Program-made: the position numbers and the translations under genes | From: Taxillus chinensis | Taxonomy: Eukaryota; Streptophyta; Magnoliopsida; Santalales; Loranthaceae | Direction: 5' to 3' | Length of the DNA stretch: 64,000 nt | Assembly: GCA_023512835.1 (NCBI GenBank) | Contig: CM042086.1 | Span: forward strand, 19,661,029 to 19,725,028 | Shown: piece after piece, positions 44,500 through 55,244 of the stretch | How positions within the stretch are numbered: position 1 is the first letter of the stretch | How the letters are laid out: every line of letters starts with the position of its first letter | The notes under the pieces: generated by a model | Database searches by the model: none | Seen by the model: only the letters and a program-made list of their open reading frames with translations | Told to the model about the DNA's origin: nothing

Positions 44500-47400
44500 A
44501 GCCTTAGAGTAGGTAAATAAAAATAAAAATAAGTAGATTGAGTCCAATAAAAAATAATTTTAGATTTGAAGTTGTTAAGGCTGTTTATTTTCAAAAGAAA
44601 AGTAACACTATTTATGTTGGAATTTAATTCTCATTTAATTTTGGTGTTAAGCATGTCTTTTTTATGGGATTTTTTTTTTGTATTCGATCTATCAAATAAC
44701 CCAACATAAGATGCTAAGATTTTATGTTTGCCTATTCTTTCAGTTTATGTCTACCAACCAAACTATGCGATTTTATGTTTCATATTTTTCGAGTTGTAAA
44801 GCCAACCTCTTTCTTTCTATGTCGTTGAAGTTGCTTAGATTTGCCTTTAGATTAGACAAATGGCTTTGGAAGTATCTAGATTCATTAGTGTCATTGCGAT
44901 GGTTTTCTACTCTTATATTTTACCCCTGAAGCCCCCCAAAACAAGGTTGCTCTGTCGTGACCATAATAGTTGCTGTGCTTGAAGCATAATTTTATCCTTT
45001 GGCTAACGCGGAAAAGATATGGAAAAGGGATGGTAGGGCGGAAAAAGCATGAAATTATAACTTTTTTTCTGGTGTAGAAAAATTTAAATTCTGTCCAAAA
45101 AGTGTCTCGAAATTTGTGTGCAATTTTCATAGCAAACTAACATGAATTTGGGCTGAAAATAAATAGTGTCAAGCGTGCTTTTTGTCTTGATGACAAAGTA
45201 ATAATTATAAAAAAAATTAATATTATATTCTGTAAAATACATTTTCACTTATTTTTTTATATCAACCAATCATACTCATTTTCTACTCTTTTTCCTTTCT
45301 ACCTCTTTTTTTACCTATTTTCTTTCTACTCTTTTTCTATAGCTTACCAAGCAGAGGCTTAGTGTTTTTATCTCCAGTATTTGGGTTGTTTGTCTTCATA
45401 TCTTTTTCCGTTGTGGGTTGGAATCATGATTCAATCACTTGTTCAATTAGAGATTGCAATTGAGAGAACCAAACCCCCTATTTATTGAACTGACCATGTA
45501 ACAAATAGTTACTAGCTTATGTTTCCTGCTATGTTCATATGGGTTTGCTTTTATTAATGGGGATTGACACATGATTCATTTAGATTATTGAATGATAATT
45601 TGATATTTTGTGGGTCTTTTCTTTGTTTTTTTTTTTTGTATTTGTTTGTTTGTTTTTCTGTGAAGCTACATGACTGGTTTCAAATTGTTGTCTTTGAAGA
45701 TTTATTTGTTTTCTCCTATTTGACATATAAATAAAAAAATGTGCTAATTTATGCAATTTATTGTAAAGGGATGATCTTTACAATTGTGCAATCTAATTTC
45801 TTTTTTATTTTTTAAAGTTAGAATATAACATCGAGTTAAAATTTATTATCAACTTTCTTTGTTAAGTGTAACACTCGTGAAGTTATCATGCTGATATTAT
45901 ATATTTATTATAACAATATTAGTAGTAGATTTTCTATAGAAGTTTATTTTTTTATCTATGAAAAAAATTTCTTTCACATCTTTTACGTTTTTCATATTTT
46001 TTTATCTATGAAAAAGATTTTCTATAGAAGTTTATTTCTTTCACATTTTTTTTACGTTTTTCATATTTTTTACTGTTATTTCATATTAAATTATAAAAAA
46101 TATTATTAAATAAAAAATAATATGAAATATTATTTTAAAAATATAAAGTAATTAAGGAAATTTAGTATAGTGTATATTTGTATCTAAAAACAAAAAAAAT
46201 TTAAAATATATAAAATTAAGGAATATGGTTGGATAGCAGCTGCGAATGCTCTAAAGCACCTTATTGGGAGTTGAAATGAGGTGAACTAATTATGTAGTAG
46301 TATAGTTAAAAGAAGTAGTAGCAGATTTCCTATAGAAATGTGTTTCCTTAAATTTAGAAAGAAAAAGTTAAAAAATCATAAAATTATTTCCACCGTAGAA
46401 ATTCTATATTTAACTTTTTTTATATGATTTATATAGTATTTCCCGACATATTAAAAAGTATTGTTCACTCCCTATAATTATTAAATTATATATAAAAACT
46501 TTCTCTTGCTTCTTACTTTCACATTTCTCATAACTTTTACTTTTATTTTATATTAAATTATAAAAAAATAATATTAAATAAAAATATATTAAATAAAAAA
46601 TAATATAAAAGATTATTAAAATTATGTAGAGAGTGATTAAAATAATCTATTGTGATGTATATTTATATAGAAAAACAAAAAGTATTTAAATTTGTAAAAT
46701 TATAAAAAATAATATGAAAACAATTGTGACTACCCTTGAGACATATTTGATATGAGTTTTGATTTCTATGTCGACATTTGAGTTAAATTCTAATTTAAAA
46801 TAATTTTTATTTGGCAAGAGAAATAATATATTTTAAAAAGGGTGAGTTTTTAAAAATTAAGTTCCATGAAAGTTGAAAAAAAATTTGATGAGCTCAGATA
46901 ATAAAATAGAAAACAAGTAAAAAATTTATTTGAATCTCCTATCAAAATTAAATTTTAATTTGAAAACAAAAAAACAATTAAAAACAGTTGACTCAATTAT
47001 TTTAAAAACTAAAATTTAAAATTAAATAATTTTATAATAGAGATGAACATATAGTTTGGGATATGAAACTGCTTAGTGCTCAGCCAGTTTGGGATTCATG
47101 GACTAGTGCAAAAAAACATATCAAAGGGAAGGCATGTTATTTTTCTTTACCAATTTCAGTTTTTGCTTTTGCCATCACTCCATACGACAACGACCTTCCA
47201 GCCCTCCGGTCACCAGCAGCAACCACCGGCGACGGTTCACGGCTTCCCAGCCCACCTCCAAGATCATCTTCTTATATATACACACACACAGTATAATTAT
47301 TTTCGTAAGGTTGACCTTATATTTGCCTACGGTAAATATGATGGCAACCGTGATGATCACCGGCCCATACAATACGCAAGCTATACAAAATCTTGGAAAA

Positions 47401-47500
47401 GGGTATGGTTGTCATACTTGGTGGTCTCGGTGCTCTTTTCTCAGCTGCCCGCTAACACAGCCACAACATATGGAGCTTATTTAGTATGTATGACACTATT
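44500..47500. other. AT-rich intergenic DNA with repeats, no gene seen
   Basis: Spacer between the NOP56-like pseudogene and the PPR gene. It contains a putative MITE (44996-45352) and an internal duplication in which 'gattttctatagaagttta' and following text recur at 45929 and 46016. The open frames around 47063-47510 have no family feature. Confidence 0.5.
44996..45352. mobile_element. putative MITE, same family as 20781-21180
   Basis: The left end 'ggctaacgcggaaaagatat' and the reverse complement of the right end 'ctctgcttggtaagctatag' with a following 'aaaaagagtagaaagaaaat' are imperfect inverted repeats. Both ends share the CTTGGTAA and GGAAAAG words with the element near 21 kb. Confidence 0.45.
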
Positions 47501-47637
47501 CCATTACTAAAATTTTCAAAAACAATATAAAAATAACCAAATCAGTAATCAATTATGGCATTTATGTCAGAATCTTATAACACAATTAACCCCATCATCC
47601 CCAAAGCAGCGGCAAAATCAACTCACAGCAGGTCCTA

Positions 47638-49056
47638 CTAGTAGCCAATCCAACTTCGTGCTTGAATTTTACGAATTCCAGCCTCCACCATTGCTTTCCT
47701 CACCTCAGCTGCACAGCCCCATCTATCCGCACCAGCATATAAATTTGACAACACTACATACCTCCCACAATGCCATGGCTGCAATTCAAGCAGCCTCCTC
47801 CCCACCTCATTACCTAACTGAGTAGATCCGTGAACCTTACAAGCACCCAGAAGGGCCCCCAAAACCGAGGCATCAGGCTCAAATGGCATCCCATTCATAA
47901 ATTCAGCAGCTTCCTTCAAGAGCCCAGCTCTGCCCAGAAGATCTACCATGCAACCATAGTGTTCCATCGCGGGAACAACACTGAAGTCACGGGCCATCGA
48001 TTGAAACAGATGTAGACCCAAGTCCACTTGTTTGGTTCGAGCACAAGCGGTAAGAAGGGTGACAAAAGTGATCCCGTTTGGTCGCAGTCCTCCTGCTCGC
48101 GTCATCTCCTTGAACATTGCTAAGGCTTGCTTCTCTCTGCCATTGGAAGCCAGAGATGAAATCATAGCATTCCAAGTGCACACCTCTTTAAGAACTAAAT
48201 GATTGAAAAGGCGGGTAGCTGCTTCTAAACACCCCAGTTTTCCATAAAGATGTATGAGTGCAGTACCCATAAAAACAGTCAATTCAAGCTCGTTTTTAAT
48301 GATGTAAGCATGTATTTGCCTTCCCCGGTTCAGGGCACCAGCTCCGCTCAAGCTAGCACAACAAGACAAGACGCCAACAAAAGTAGCCTCGTTCGGTTTC
48401 ACCAAACGCATCACCACGTCCTCATGCCTCATCATCTTCCCAAAGAAGTCCATACCTTCACCAAACAGCCCGCTCCTCCCAAACCCGCTCACGACACTGG
48501 TCCAAGAGAACACATCTCGCAGAGTCATCCTCTCGAACAGGGAAACGGCAGAACCCATCTCGCCATTCCTCCCGAACCCATCGAGCATTGCGTTGCAGGA
48601 AACGACGCACGGTTGAGGCATTTCGTCGAACACCCGGTAGGCATCCGCGACAAAACCGAGCTGGGCATACAAGCTGACGAATGAAGTCTGCACAAAAGGG
48701 TCGAGGGAGACGCCGCGCTTGAGGGCCTGAGCGTGGAGGGGGCGGGCGTGGGCGGAGGCGAGAGGGAAGAGGGAAGATGAGAGGGATTTGAGGAGGGAAG
48801 GGAAGGTGTGGCTGTTGGGGGGAGCTGGGTGGGCGAGCATGTGGGTGAAGAGAAGCATGGACGCATGTGGGTCTTTGAGGTTGAGGTGAGCTCTGATGAG
48901 GGCGTTGTAGAGAAGGGTGTTCATCCATTTGGTTTTCGGATTTGGGGAGACCAGATGGCCGTTGGTGATGATGAGGGAATGGAGCTGTTTAATCCGGTTG
49001 GGGCATTTGATGAAGCGCCGGAGGAGTTGTAGGACCAACTCGGCCGAGCTTGGCAT
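47638..49056 (-). CDS. pentatricopeptide repeat protein, PLS class, E-type, 472 aa
   Basis: Single-exon gene from ATG 49056 (MPSSAELVLQLLRRFIKCPN) to TAG 47638. PPR proteins bind single-stranded RNA in mitochondria or plastids; PLS-class members with E motifs usually act in C-to-U editing. Repeats are visible in order: NTLLYNALIRAHLNLKDPHA, an S-like block FVQTSFVSLYAQLGFVADAY, VVSCNAMLDGFGRNGEMGSA, VFSWTSVVSGFGRSGLFGEG, VFMGTALIHLYGKLGCLEAA, CTWNAMISSLASNGREKQAL, GITFVTLLTACARTKQVDLG and GCMVDLLGRAGLLKEAAEF, followed by E motifs (LGALLGACKVHGSTQLGNEV, YVVLSNLYAGADRWGCAAEV). It ends SWIGY with no DYW domain. Organelle targeting cannot be judged from sequence alone. It recalls Arabidopsis At1g10330, from memory. 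A truncated copy is at 33392-34465. Confidence 0.93.
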   Translation of the reverse strand: MPSSAELVLQLLRRFIKCPNRIKQLHSLIITNGHLVSPNPKTKWMNTLLYNALIRAHLNLKDPHASMLLFTHMLAHPAPPNSHTFPSLLKSLSSSLFPLASAHARPLHAQALKRGVSLDPFVQTSFVSLYAQLGFVADAYRVFDEMPQPCVVSCNAMLDGFGRNGEMGSAVSLFERMTLRDVFSWTSVVSGFGRSGLFGEGMDFFGKMMRHEDVVMRLVKPNEATFVGVLSCCASLSGAGALNRGRQIHAYIIKNELELTVFMGTALIHLYGKLGCLEAATRLFNHLVLKEVCTWNAMISSLASNGREKQALAMFKEMTRAGGLRPNGITFVTLLTACARTKQVDLGLHLFQSMARDFSVVPAMEHYGCMVDLLGRAGLLKEAAEFMNGMPFEPDASVLGALLGACKVHGSTQLGNEVGRRLLELQPWHCGRYVVLSNLYAGADRWGCAAEVRKAMVEAGIRKIQARSWIGY

Positions 49057-49199
49057 CCCAGCTCATCATGCTCGGTTCGCCACAAGTTTGACGGGGGAGA
49101 AACTAGGTCCTAGGAGTAGGCGGTGCGCATGTGATGTGATCCCCTCCCCATCACTTCTTCGTCTTCTTCCTTTCATGCCTAACCAGCCACACCATCTTA

Positions 49200-49700
49200 A
49201 GAATATCCCGAATCAGAGACTTTTCAATTTCATAGAATATAATTGCAATTACACCATCGTAAGAACCGTTATATTGATGAAAATTATTAGTGAATATGAA
49301 ATTTATTTTATTAAAAATAATTTAATATATATATATTAATTATTTAAACATACTAAATAAATATAGCTCATCTAACACTTAATTTATTATACTTTTTTGA
49401 ATAATTTTACGATATGAATTTTTTTTGCAGATTTTTATGATTTTATAATTATATTCGTAAACGTTTGTGAATAAATTTATAAATACATGTTCGTGGACAG
49501 TAAAGTAACGTTCGTTAATAGTTCATAAACATCATAGTTTAAAGTTCGTATTCGTATTCGATTCGACTCAATTTGTTAATAAAGAGTAACAAATATGTTC
49601 GAACACATTATTAATCGTCTCGACTCAATTTATTATGTCAACATAATAAATTAAAAATAACAACATACAAACCAAATCAAACCATAGTTTATTATGTCTG
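49200..49700. repeat. hAT-like repeat arm
   Basis: Words such as 'gttcgtaaacgtttgtgaat', 'aacgttcgttaatagttcat' and 'attcgattcgactcaa' resemble the arms of the element at 58028-60328. Only one arm-like portion is seen, without clear ends. Confidence 0.45.
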
Positions 49701-50740
49701 ACAGTAATACCGAACGAATGTGTACCTGAATGTGTCAAGATGGTCTTAATAGGTTTTGATCTTCCAAAGCCTGTACGTATTCAATGATCTTCTCTCTTAC
49801 AATTTTACGGGATGCACAAGGAGTGTTTGCGATACTTAATATAACTTGGGATCTCACCGCAACTTACTTAACTTTACTATATTTTTTAATTTAAACCTTA
49901 CTAAATCAAAATTATAAGCGTATGAATATCAAATGATTCAAATCAGTCACGGTAATCAATTACACAAAACATCGTTTTACTTTATGTTAATGCATTTAAG
50001 TTTAAAATATTAAATTTTTTATCAATTTACGTTAATTTGACTTATATAAATATAATAGTCTTATTTAACATACAATGTTATACATATCAGCTCATCTTTA
50101 AATTAAAAATCAAACACCTCACACATAAAATTGCATAAAAAGCATGCTATTCAAAATCCATGCACATTTCATTTTCCATATGAATATGCAAAAGGTTTAC
50201 TCGAACAAAGAAGTAGACAAATAAGCGTACGTAGAGATTGAACTACAAATGACATCATAGAAGAGACTGAACGTCGGTTGTAATGTTTTTAAAGAAAATT
50301 AAACTTTTAATGTAAAAAAATAACACATCAAATTCAACCAAGAAAAGAAAAAAAAAAATCATCGACCATTTAAAGAGGCTAACGACCAACGTGATTCCTT
50401 TCGTATAAAGATGAACCGAAGCCACAAAAGTCAATATTAGATTACAGGAGGACATCGTCGCATCGCCATCAGATTCAAATCTACCATGGCGCAACGCAAC
50501 AACATTGGGGGGAACACGAAAACATTAAGCACACATCCTATATCAGATCAAAATAAGAAAAGTATACTAAAATTAAAACTCACTCATTAATGTTGCAGTG
50601 GCATATCAGAGCATGCAGTTTGTAAATTGGACAGAACGATGTGACTCAATGTTAACTCAGCACAACTAGCAGTGGCCCCTATTATTATACCCAGAAAAGA
50701 CAAGTAGCTAGCCAAGTCATTAGCCATCATGATCATGCCC
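49700..50740. other. intergenic DNA, no gene seen
   Basis: 3' flank of the receptor-kinase gene; AT-rich, with nothing supportable. Confidence 0.5.
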
Positions 50741-50748
50741 GCAAAAGA

Positions 50749-52797
50749 TCAGTACCCGGAACGATGTGAACTTCGTGATTCGTTGAGGTCATCATCCACA
50801 AACAGAGACTGCTCCACCCTAATGTCTTCAATCATCTTCACCACATGCAACATGCTTGGCCTCTTCTCAGGCTGTGGCGCCACGCACGCCAGCCCCACCT
50901 GGAGCATCATCACCAGCTCCTCCTCTATGTTCCTATACCTCAAAAGCTCTTGATCAAAAACCTCCGCCGTCCACTCGTCCCGCACAACTGACCTCACCCA
51001 TCTCGGCAACTCCAACCCACCTTCTTCCTCCTCATCCTCCCCCGGAATGCTTATCCCACTCACTGGAGAAGCATGCGGCTGTGACGGGGCTTTGCCCGTG
51101 AGAACCTCCAGCAACACAACGCCAAAGCTGTACACGTCCGCTTTCTGAGAGAGCCTCTTGGTCTCCACCTGCTCCGGGGCACGGTACCCTCCCAGTCTGG
51201 CTGCAGCATGGACTGGGTTCAGAAGCAGGGCAAGCCCGAAATCAGAGACACGGGCAATGCCGTTGTCGTCCAGCAGGATGTTTGAAGACTTCACATTTCC
51301 ATGTGGTATTTTGGCCACATTGTACTCTTCATGAATCCGAGCAAGCCCTCGAGCAGCTCCCAACACCAAGCTCATCCTAGTAGTCCAATCCAGAGGGATT
51401 CTCCCCGGACCCCGATTGCCTAATTTCATCAAACAAGCAACCATCAAACAAATTATTAACAAAATCATTGTTCAAACTATGACAGTGCGGGATTGCAGCG
51501 CCAGCCCACCATGTAGAAGTGAATGTAGGCTTCCATTTGGGAGATACTCATAGACCAGTAGCTTCTCTTCCTTGGCGTAGTAGTAAGCCCTGAGATGGGC
51601 GATGTTGGGATGCTTAAGCCTTCCAATCATGTCCATGTATTGTTCGAACTCTCTCCTGGGGCAGGGATTGGCGTCCTTGAGCCTCTTCACCGCAACCATA
51701 CCACCGTCTTCAAGCACCGCCCTGTACACCGTTCCGAAGCCCCCCTTCCCGAGCATCTCCGCGGACGCCCGGAGCAGATCCTCCAAATCAAACTGCTTCT
51801 TCCGATCATAAAACACCAGCCTGCCCGGCTCTTCCGCCGCCGCCGCATCGCTGTCGCACACCTTGTTCTGGTCGCCATTGCCATTGCTTCCCTTGGGATC
51901 ATAACTATAACAGCCACTGTCCCTTGAGGGCCGGCCGCAACAATAAGCCACGGCGAATGATGCGAGCACCAGCAGCAACACCGCATTTCCGATCACAATG
52001 GCGACGATGGCCCCGGAGCTTAGCCCCGACACGGCCTGCTTGTGGTTTCCATTTGTGGGTCGGGTGGGTAATGAGCTAGGGTTTGAAGGAACCGTGGTCT
52101 CCTCCGCCGGAGGCGGAGCCCCCGAGCAGACAGGGAAGGGGCTCGAGCCCGATCCGCACAGGCCTTGGTTTCCGGCGAAGCTCCGGTTCCCAAATCTGCG
52201 CAGCAGGGCGTCCGGGACGGGTCCGTAAAGCTGGTTGTTAGACAAATCAAGCTGCGCAAGCGGAGAATCAGGCGCGAAACTGGGGATTGGGCCGGAGAGG
52301 GCGTTGTCTTGGAGGAGGAGGGTCAGGAGGCGGGTGAGGTTAGTTAGAGGAGCGGGGATCGGACCGCGGAGATTGTTGTCGGAGAGGTCGAGGCGGAGGA
52401 GGCGGCGGAGGGAGGCGATCTCCGGCGGGATATCGCCGGAGAAGTCGTTTCCGGCGAGGTAGAGAAGCTTGAGGTTGGAACAGTTGGCGACGGCGAGGAA
52501 GGTGCCGTTGAGGCGGTTGTTGTGGAGGTCGAGGACGCGTAGCTGGTCTAGGCGGGCGAGGGGGTCGAGGGGGCCGCCGCGGAGGCCGAGGGAGGGGAGG
52601 GAGAGGGCGGCGACGCGGCCCCGGAAGCAGCGGACGCCGAGCCATCCGGCAGCGCAGGCGTCCCCCGCGGTCCAGTTGGAGGCGAGGGCGCCATGGACGT
52701 CGGCGCCGGAACGGAACTGAGTGAGAGCGTCGGTATCATTCGAAGAGAGACAAGATGGGAGGAGACAGGCGAAGAAGATGATTGTGAGGGCCGCCAT
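50749..52797 (-). CDS. LRR receptor-like kinase (clade III type), 652 aa, probable pseudokinase
   Basis: Two exons, 51510-52797 and 50749-51419, joined across an 88-bp GT-AG intron (split Gly codon, LLHG-NRGPG); the sum is 1,959 bases. ATG 52797 starts a signal peptide (MAALTIIFFACLLPSCLSS). A cap region with WTAGDACAAGWLGVRC and about five leucine-rich repeats follow (for example LRVLDLHNNRLNGTFLAVAN, LRRLLRLDLSDNNLRGPIPA). A transmembrane helix spans about residues 262-286 (IVAIVIGNAVLLLVLASFAV). The kinase domain has a good Gly loop (GKGGFGTVYRA, about 349-359) and VAVKRLKD. Subdomain VIb is HGN at 469-471 instead of HRD, so the catalytic Asp is missing; DFG (489-491) is kept. This is the pattern of At1g68400-like receptor kinases. 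It sits at the plasma membrane and probably signals as a scaffold. Ligand unknown. Confidence 0.94.
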
Positions 52798-52899
52798 TCC
52801 AGGGCCTTTATGCCGGCGGGAGAAGGGTTCACGAATCTCTGTTTTTGTTTTTATTTTTATTTCTATTTCTATTTCTATTTCTTAAAAAACAAAAGTAAA

Positions 52900-55240
52900 A
52901 ATGCGATCGTTTGAGTATGAATTTGAATTTGAAATCGAAATCGAAATCGAAAATGAAAGCTTGGTGTGTTCATGTGTGTGCGTGAGTTACCAGTGACACT
53001 GAGTGAGGGAGTGAGTGAGTGAGGGTCTTTTTGATTTCTACCACCGAGTAAAATAATATAAAAATAGTAAACAGGAAAACAAAGTTGGTCATTTTATCTT
53101 ATTTTATTTTATTTAAATGAAGTAAGAAGCACGAGAAAGATGAATTAGGGAAATGAGAAACATGCATATCTTCATGATTGAAGGCTTGAAGTTGGTGGTG
53201 TTGTTGTTCTGCTAAAAGGAGATGAATGGTGGTGGCCGGTGGGTGATGGTTGTGTAAAAATGATTACTTGTCTCTCTCTCTGTTTTTTTGTTTTTTTTTT
53301 TTTTGGTTTGTTTTGGCCCCGCTGTTGTCTCCAACTTTCCTAAAGCCATATTCGGTTTTCACAACATAAAATAGATTATCAAAAACAATAAAAAGTATCA
53401 CTAAAATTTAAAATATTATTTTATTATTTATTATTTTATTTACACAAAAATTAAAAAAACAGCTAAAACTATCTGATGTTAAAAAACAGAATGGTATTAG
53501 TAAATTATCCTATGTCCAAACCTCAAGAATCAAATTATTATCAAAAAAATGATCCAACATATTGTGCAATACCCTCTATATTCCCTTATATAGCTGCAAT
53601 TACTCCTCTTTACAATCGAAGAATAAGGGTTCATTCTCATATCATTGACATTAGAAATGGAGAAAAGTTAAGATAAAATAATGAAAATATTATTTAAATA
53701 TAAATAAAACAAAATAGATATTAGTGTTAGAGTTGATCTAGTTGCAATAGTGACTCTTGAAAAATTCTCAACAAATAAAATAAATAGTATTAAAATTACT
53801 TACATATATATTGTTAATTGTTACAATATACCGTTAAAATATATATTGTTACTTACATATATATTGAAAGTTTGAACTCATTTATAAATCTGAACCTTTA
53901 ACGATTCAAATTTATTTTTATTTAACTGTAGTAATTTACTATAATAAAATTATAATTAAAAGAAAATTAAATATTGAGCGTTGGATATAAATCTAATGGC
54001 TTAAATTAAAACCGAATACAATTCCAAGTACATAATTTATCAAAATTCAGATGATACGAGGTGAAAGATTATTGATCAACCAGTAAAAGACCAGATATAT
54101 TAAAGTCCGGATAAAAAAACTAAGGAATTGGTTCAAAGGGATTCATATCCCATGCTATACTTATAATCTAGATCGTTTTAATTTGCGTTCAATAGTCAAG
54201 TATTGCAATCATGTAAAACTTTTGTTATTGCGAGTGATATATATCCTGTTCAAAGCTATACCTATGGAGAACCACTTGGAGTGTTGCCGTAAAGAGGGAG
54301 AAGAAGACGGGATGAGTTAACAGAACATTTAAACAATGATGTAAAAGTTTTAGCATCAATAGTTAACGATGTTATTGATTCAGTCAAGAATGGATTTACT
54401 CGGAACAAAAGTTAAAAGTAAAGGTTTTATTGTCCTTAAAAATAATAGGATGGTTAGATTGGTCTAAGGAATTAAATAGGATTGCTTATTTGATACTTTT
54501 GCCTCCCCATCATAAGTACACACCCTTCAAACTAAAACGAAGCCCGTGATAACTGATAAATCAAGGCTCTGTTTCTTCATAGCCCGTGAATATAGGTCCT
54601 CAAGCTTATCCATGTCGCATGAAAATATCCAAATTTAATCAGCAAGTCGAGAGCAAAACGCTGGTTAGCAAAAAAAAAAAAAAAATTGTGTGGTGCATGT
54701 TTAAGTGTGTGTAAATGGTTGTCTACCTACTTCAAGTACGTTTGTTTTAGTATGGCTGTTCTGGATCTTGAACTCCCCTTTTGTGTTATTTTGAAAGTTG
54801 CGATATTTGATATCATGGTTAGAAATCTCTGGTGCATAGAGGTAGTCATGTTTATTAAAGACTCGATGAAATGTTTGTGTAAGGTTGTGCTACTGGCGGA
54901 TCAACTTATGTTGATATCTAAATGTGAACTTCAGCATAAGATGAGCAGAGGTTACCTATGGGAAAAGGATAAGAGATCCGGAGCAAAGCTAGCTTTTGAA
55001 GATTTTCCTAGGCTTAAGTGGAAGAACCCATAGGAGTGCTCGGGTCTGGAAGCAAGGCGAGTGACAAAAGTGGTATGGACATTGCATTCATGTTCTGTAA
55101 TGTAATTGCCAACTTTGCTATCATGCAACACAGCAGAGAAAGAAAAACTTAAAACGAGTTTTTAACAAGGGCGCCATTAATGTAAAATAACCAAGTTAAT
55201 TGATATACATATAGGGAAAGGCCAACTTCGACGCTGACAA
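52900..55240. other. intergenic DNA, no convincing gene
   Basis: Upstream region of the receptor kinase followed by AT-rich spacer. A plus-strand open frame at 54686-55033 ends MSRGYLWEKDKRSGAKLAF then EDFPRLKWKNP and could be a gene fragment, but I recognise no family. Confidence 0.4.
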
Positions 55241-55244
55241 AAAC

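Noticed and set aside
47063..47510. Overlapping plus-strand frames upstream of the PPR 3' end
   Set aside because: No domain or conserved motif; frames overlap in three phases, as in non-coding GC-richer DNA.
54686..55033. 115-codon plus-strand frame as a gene
   Set aside because: No recognisable domain or splice partner; kept only as a note in the spacer entry.
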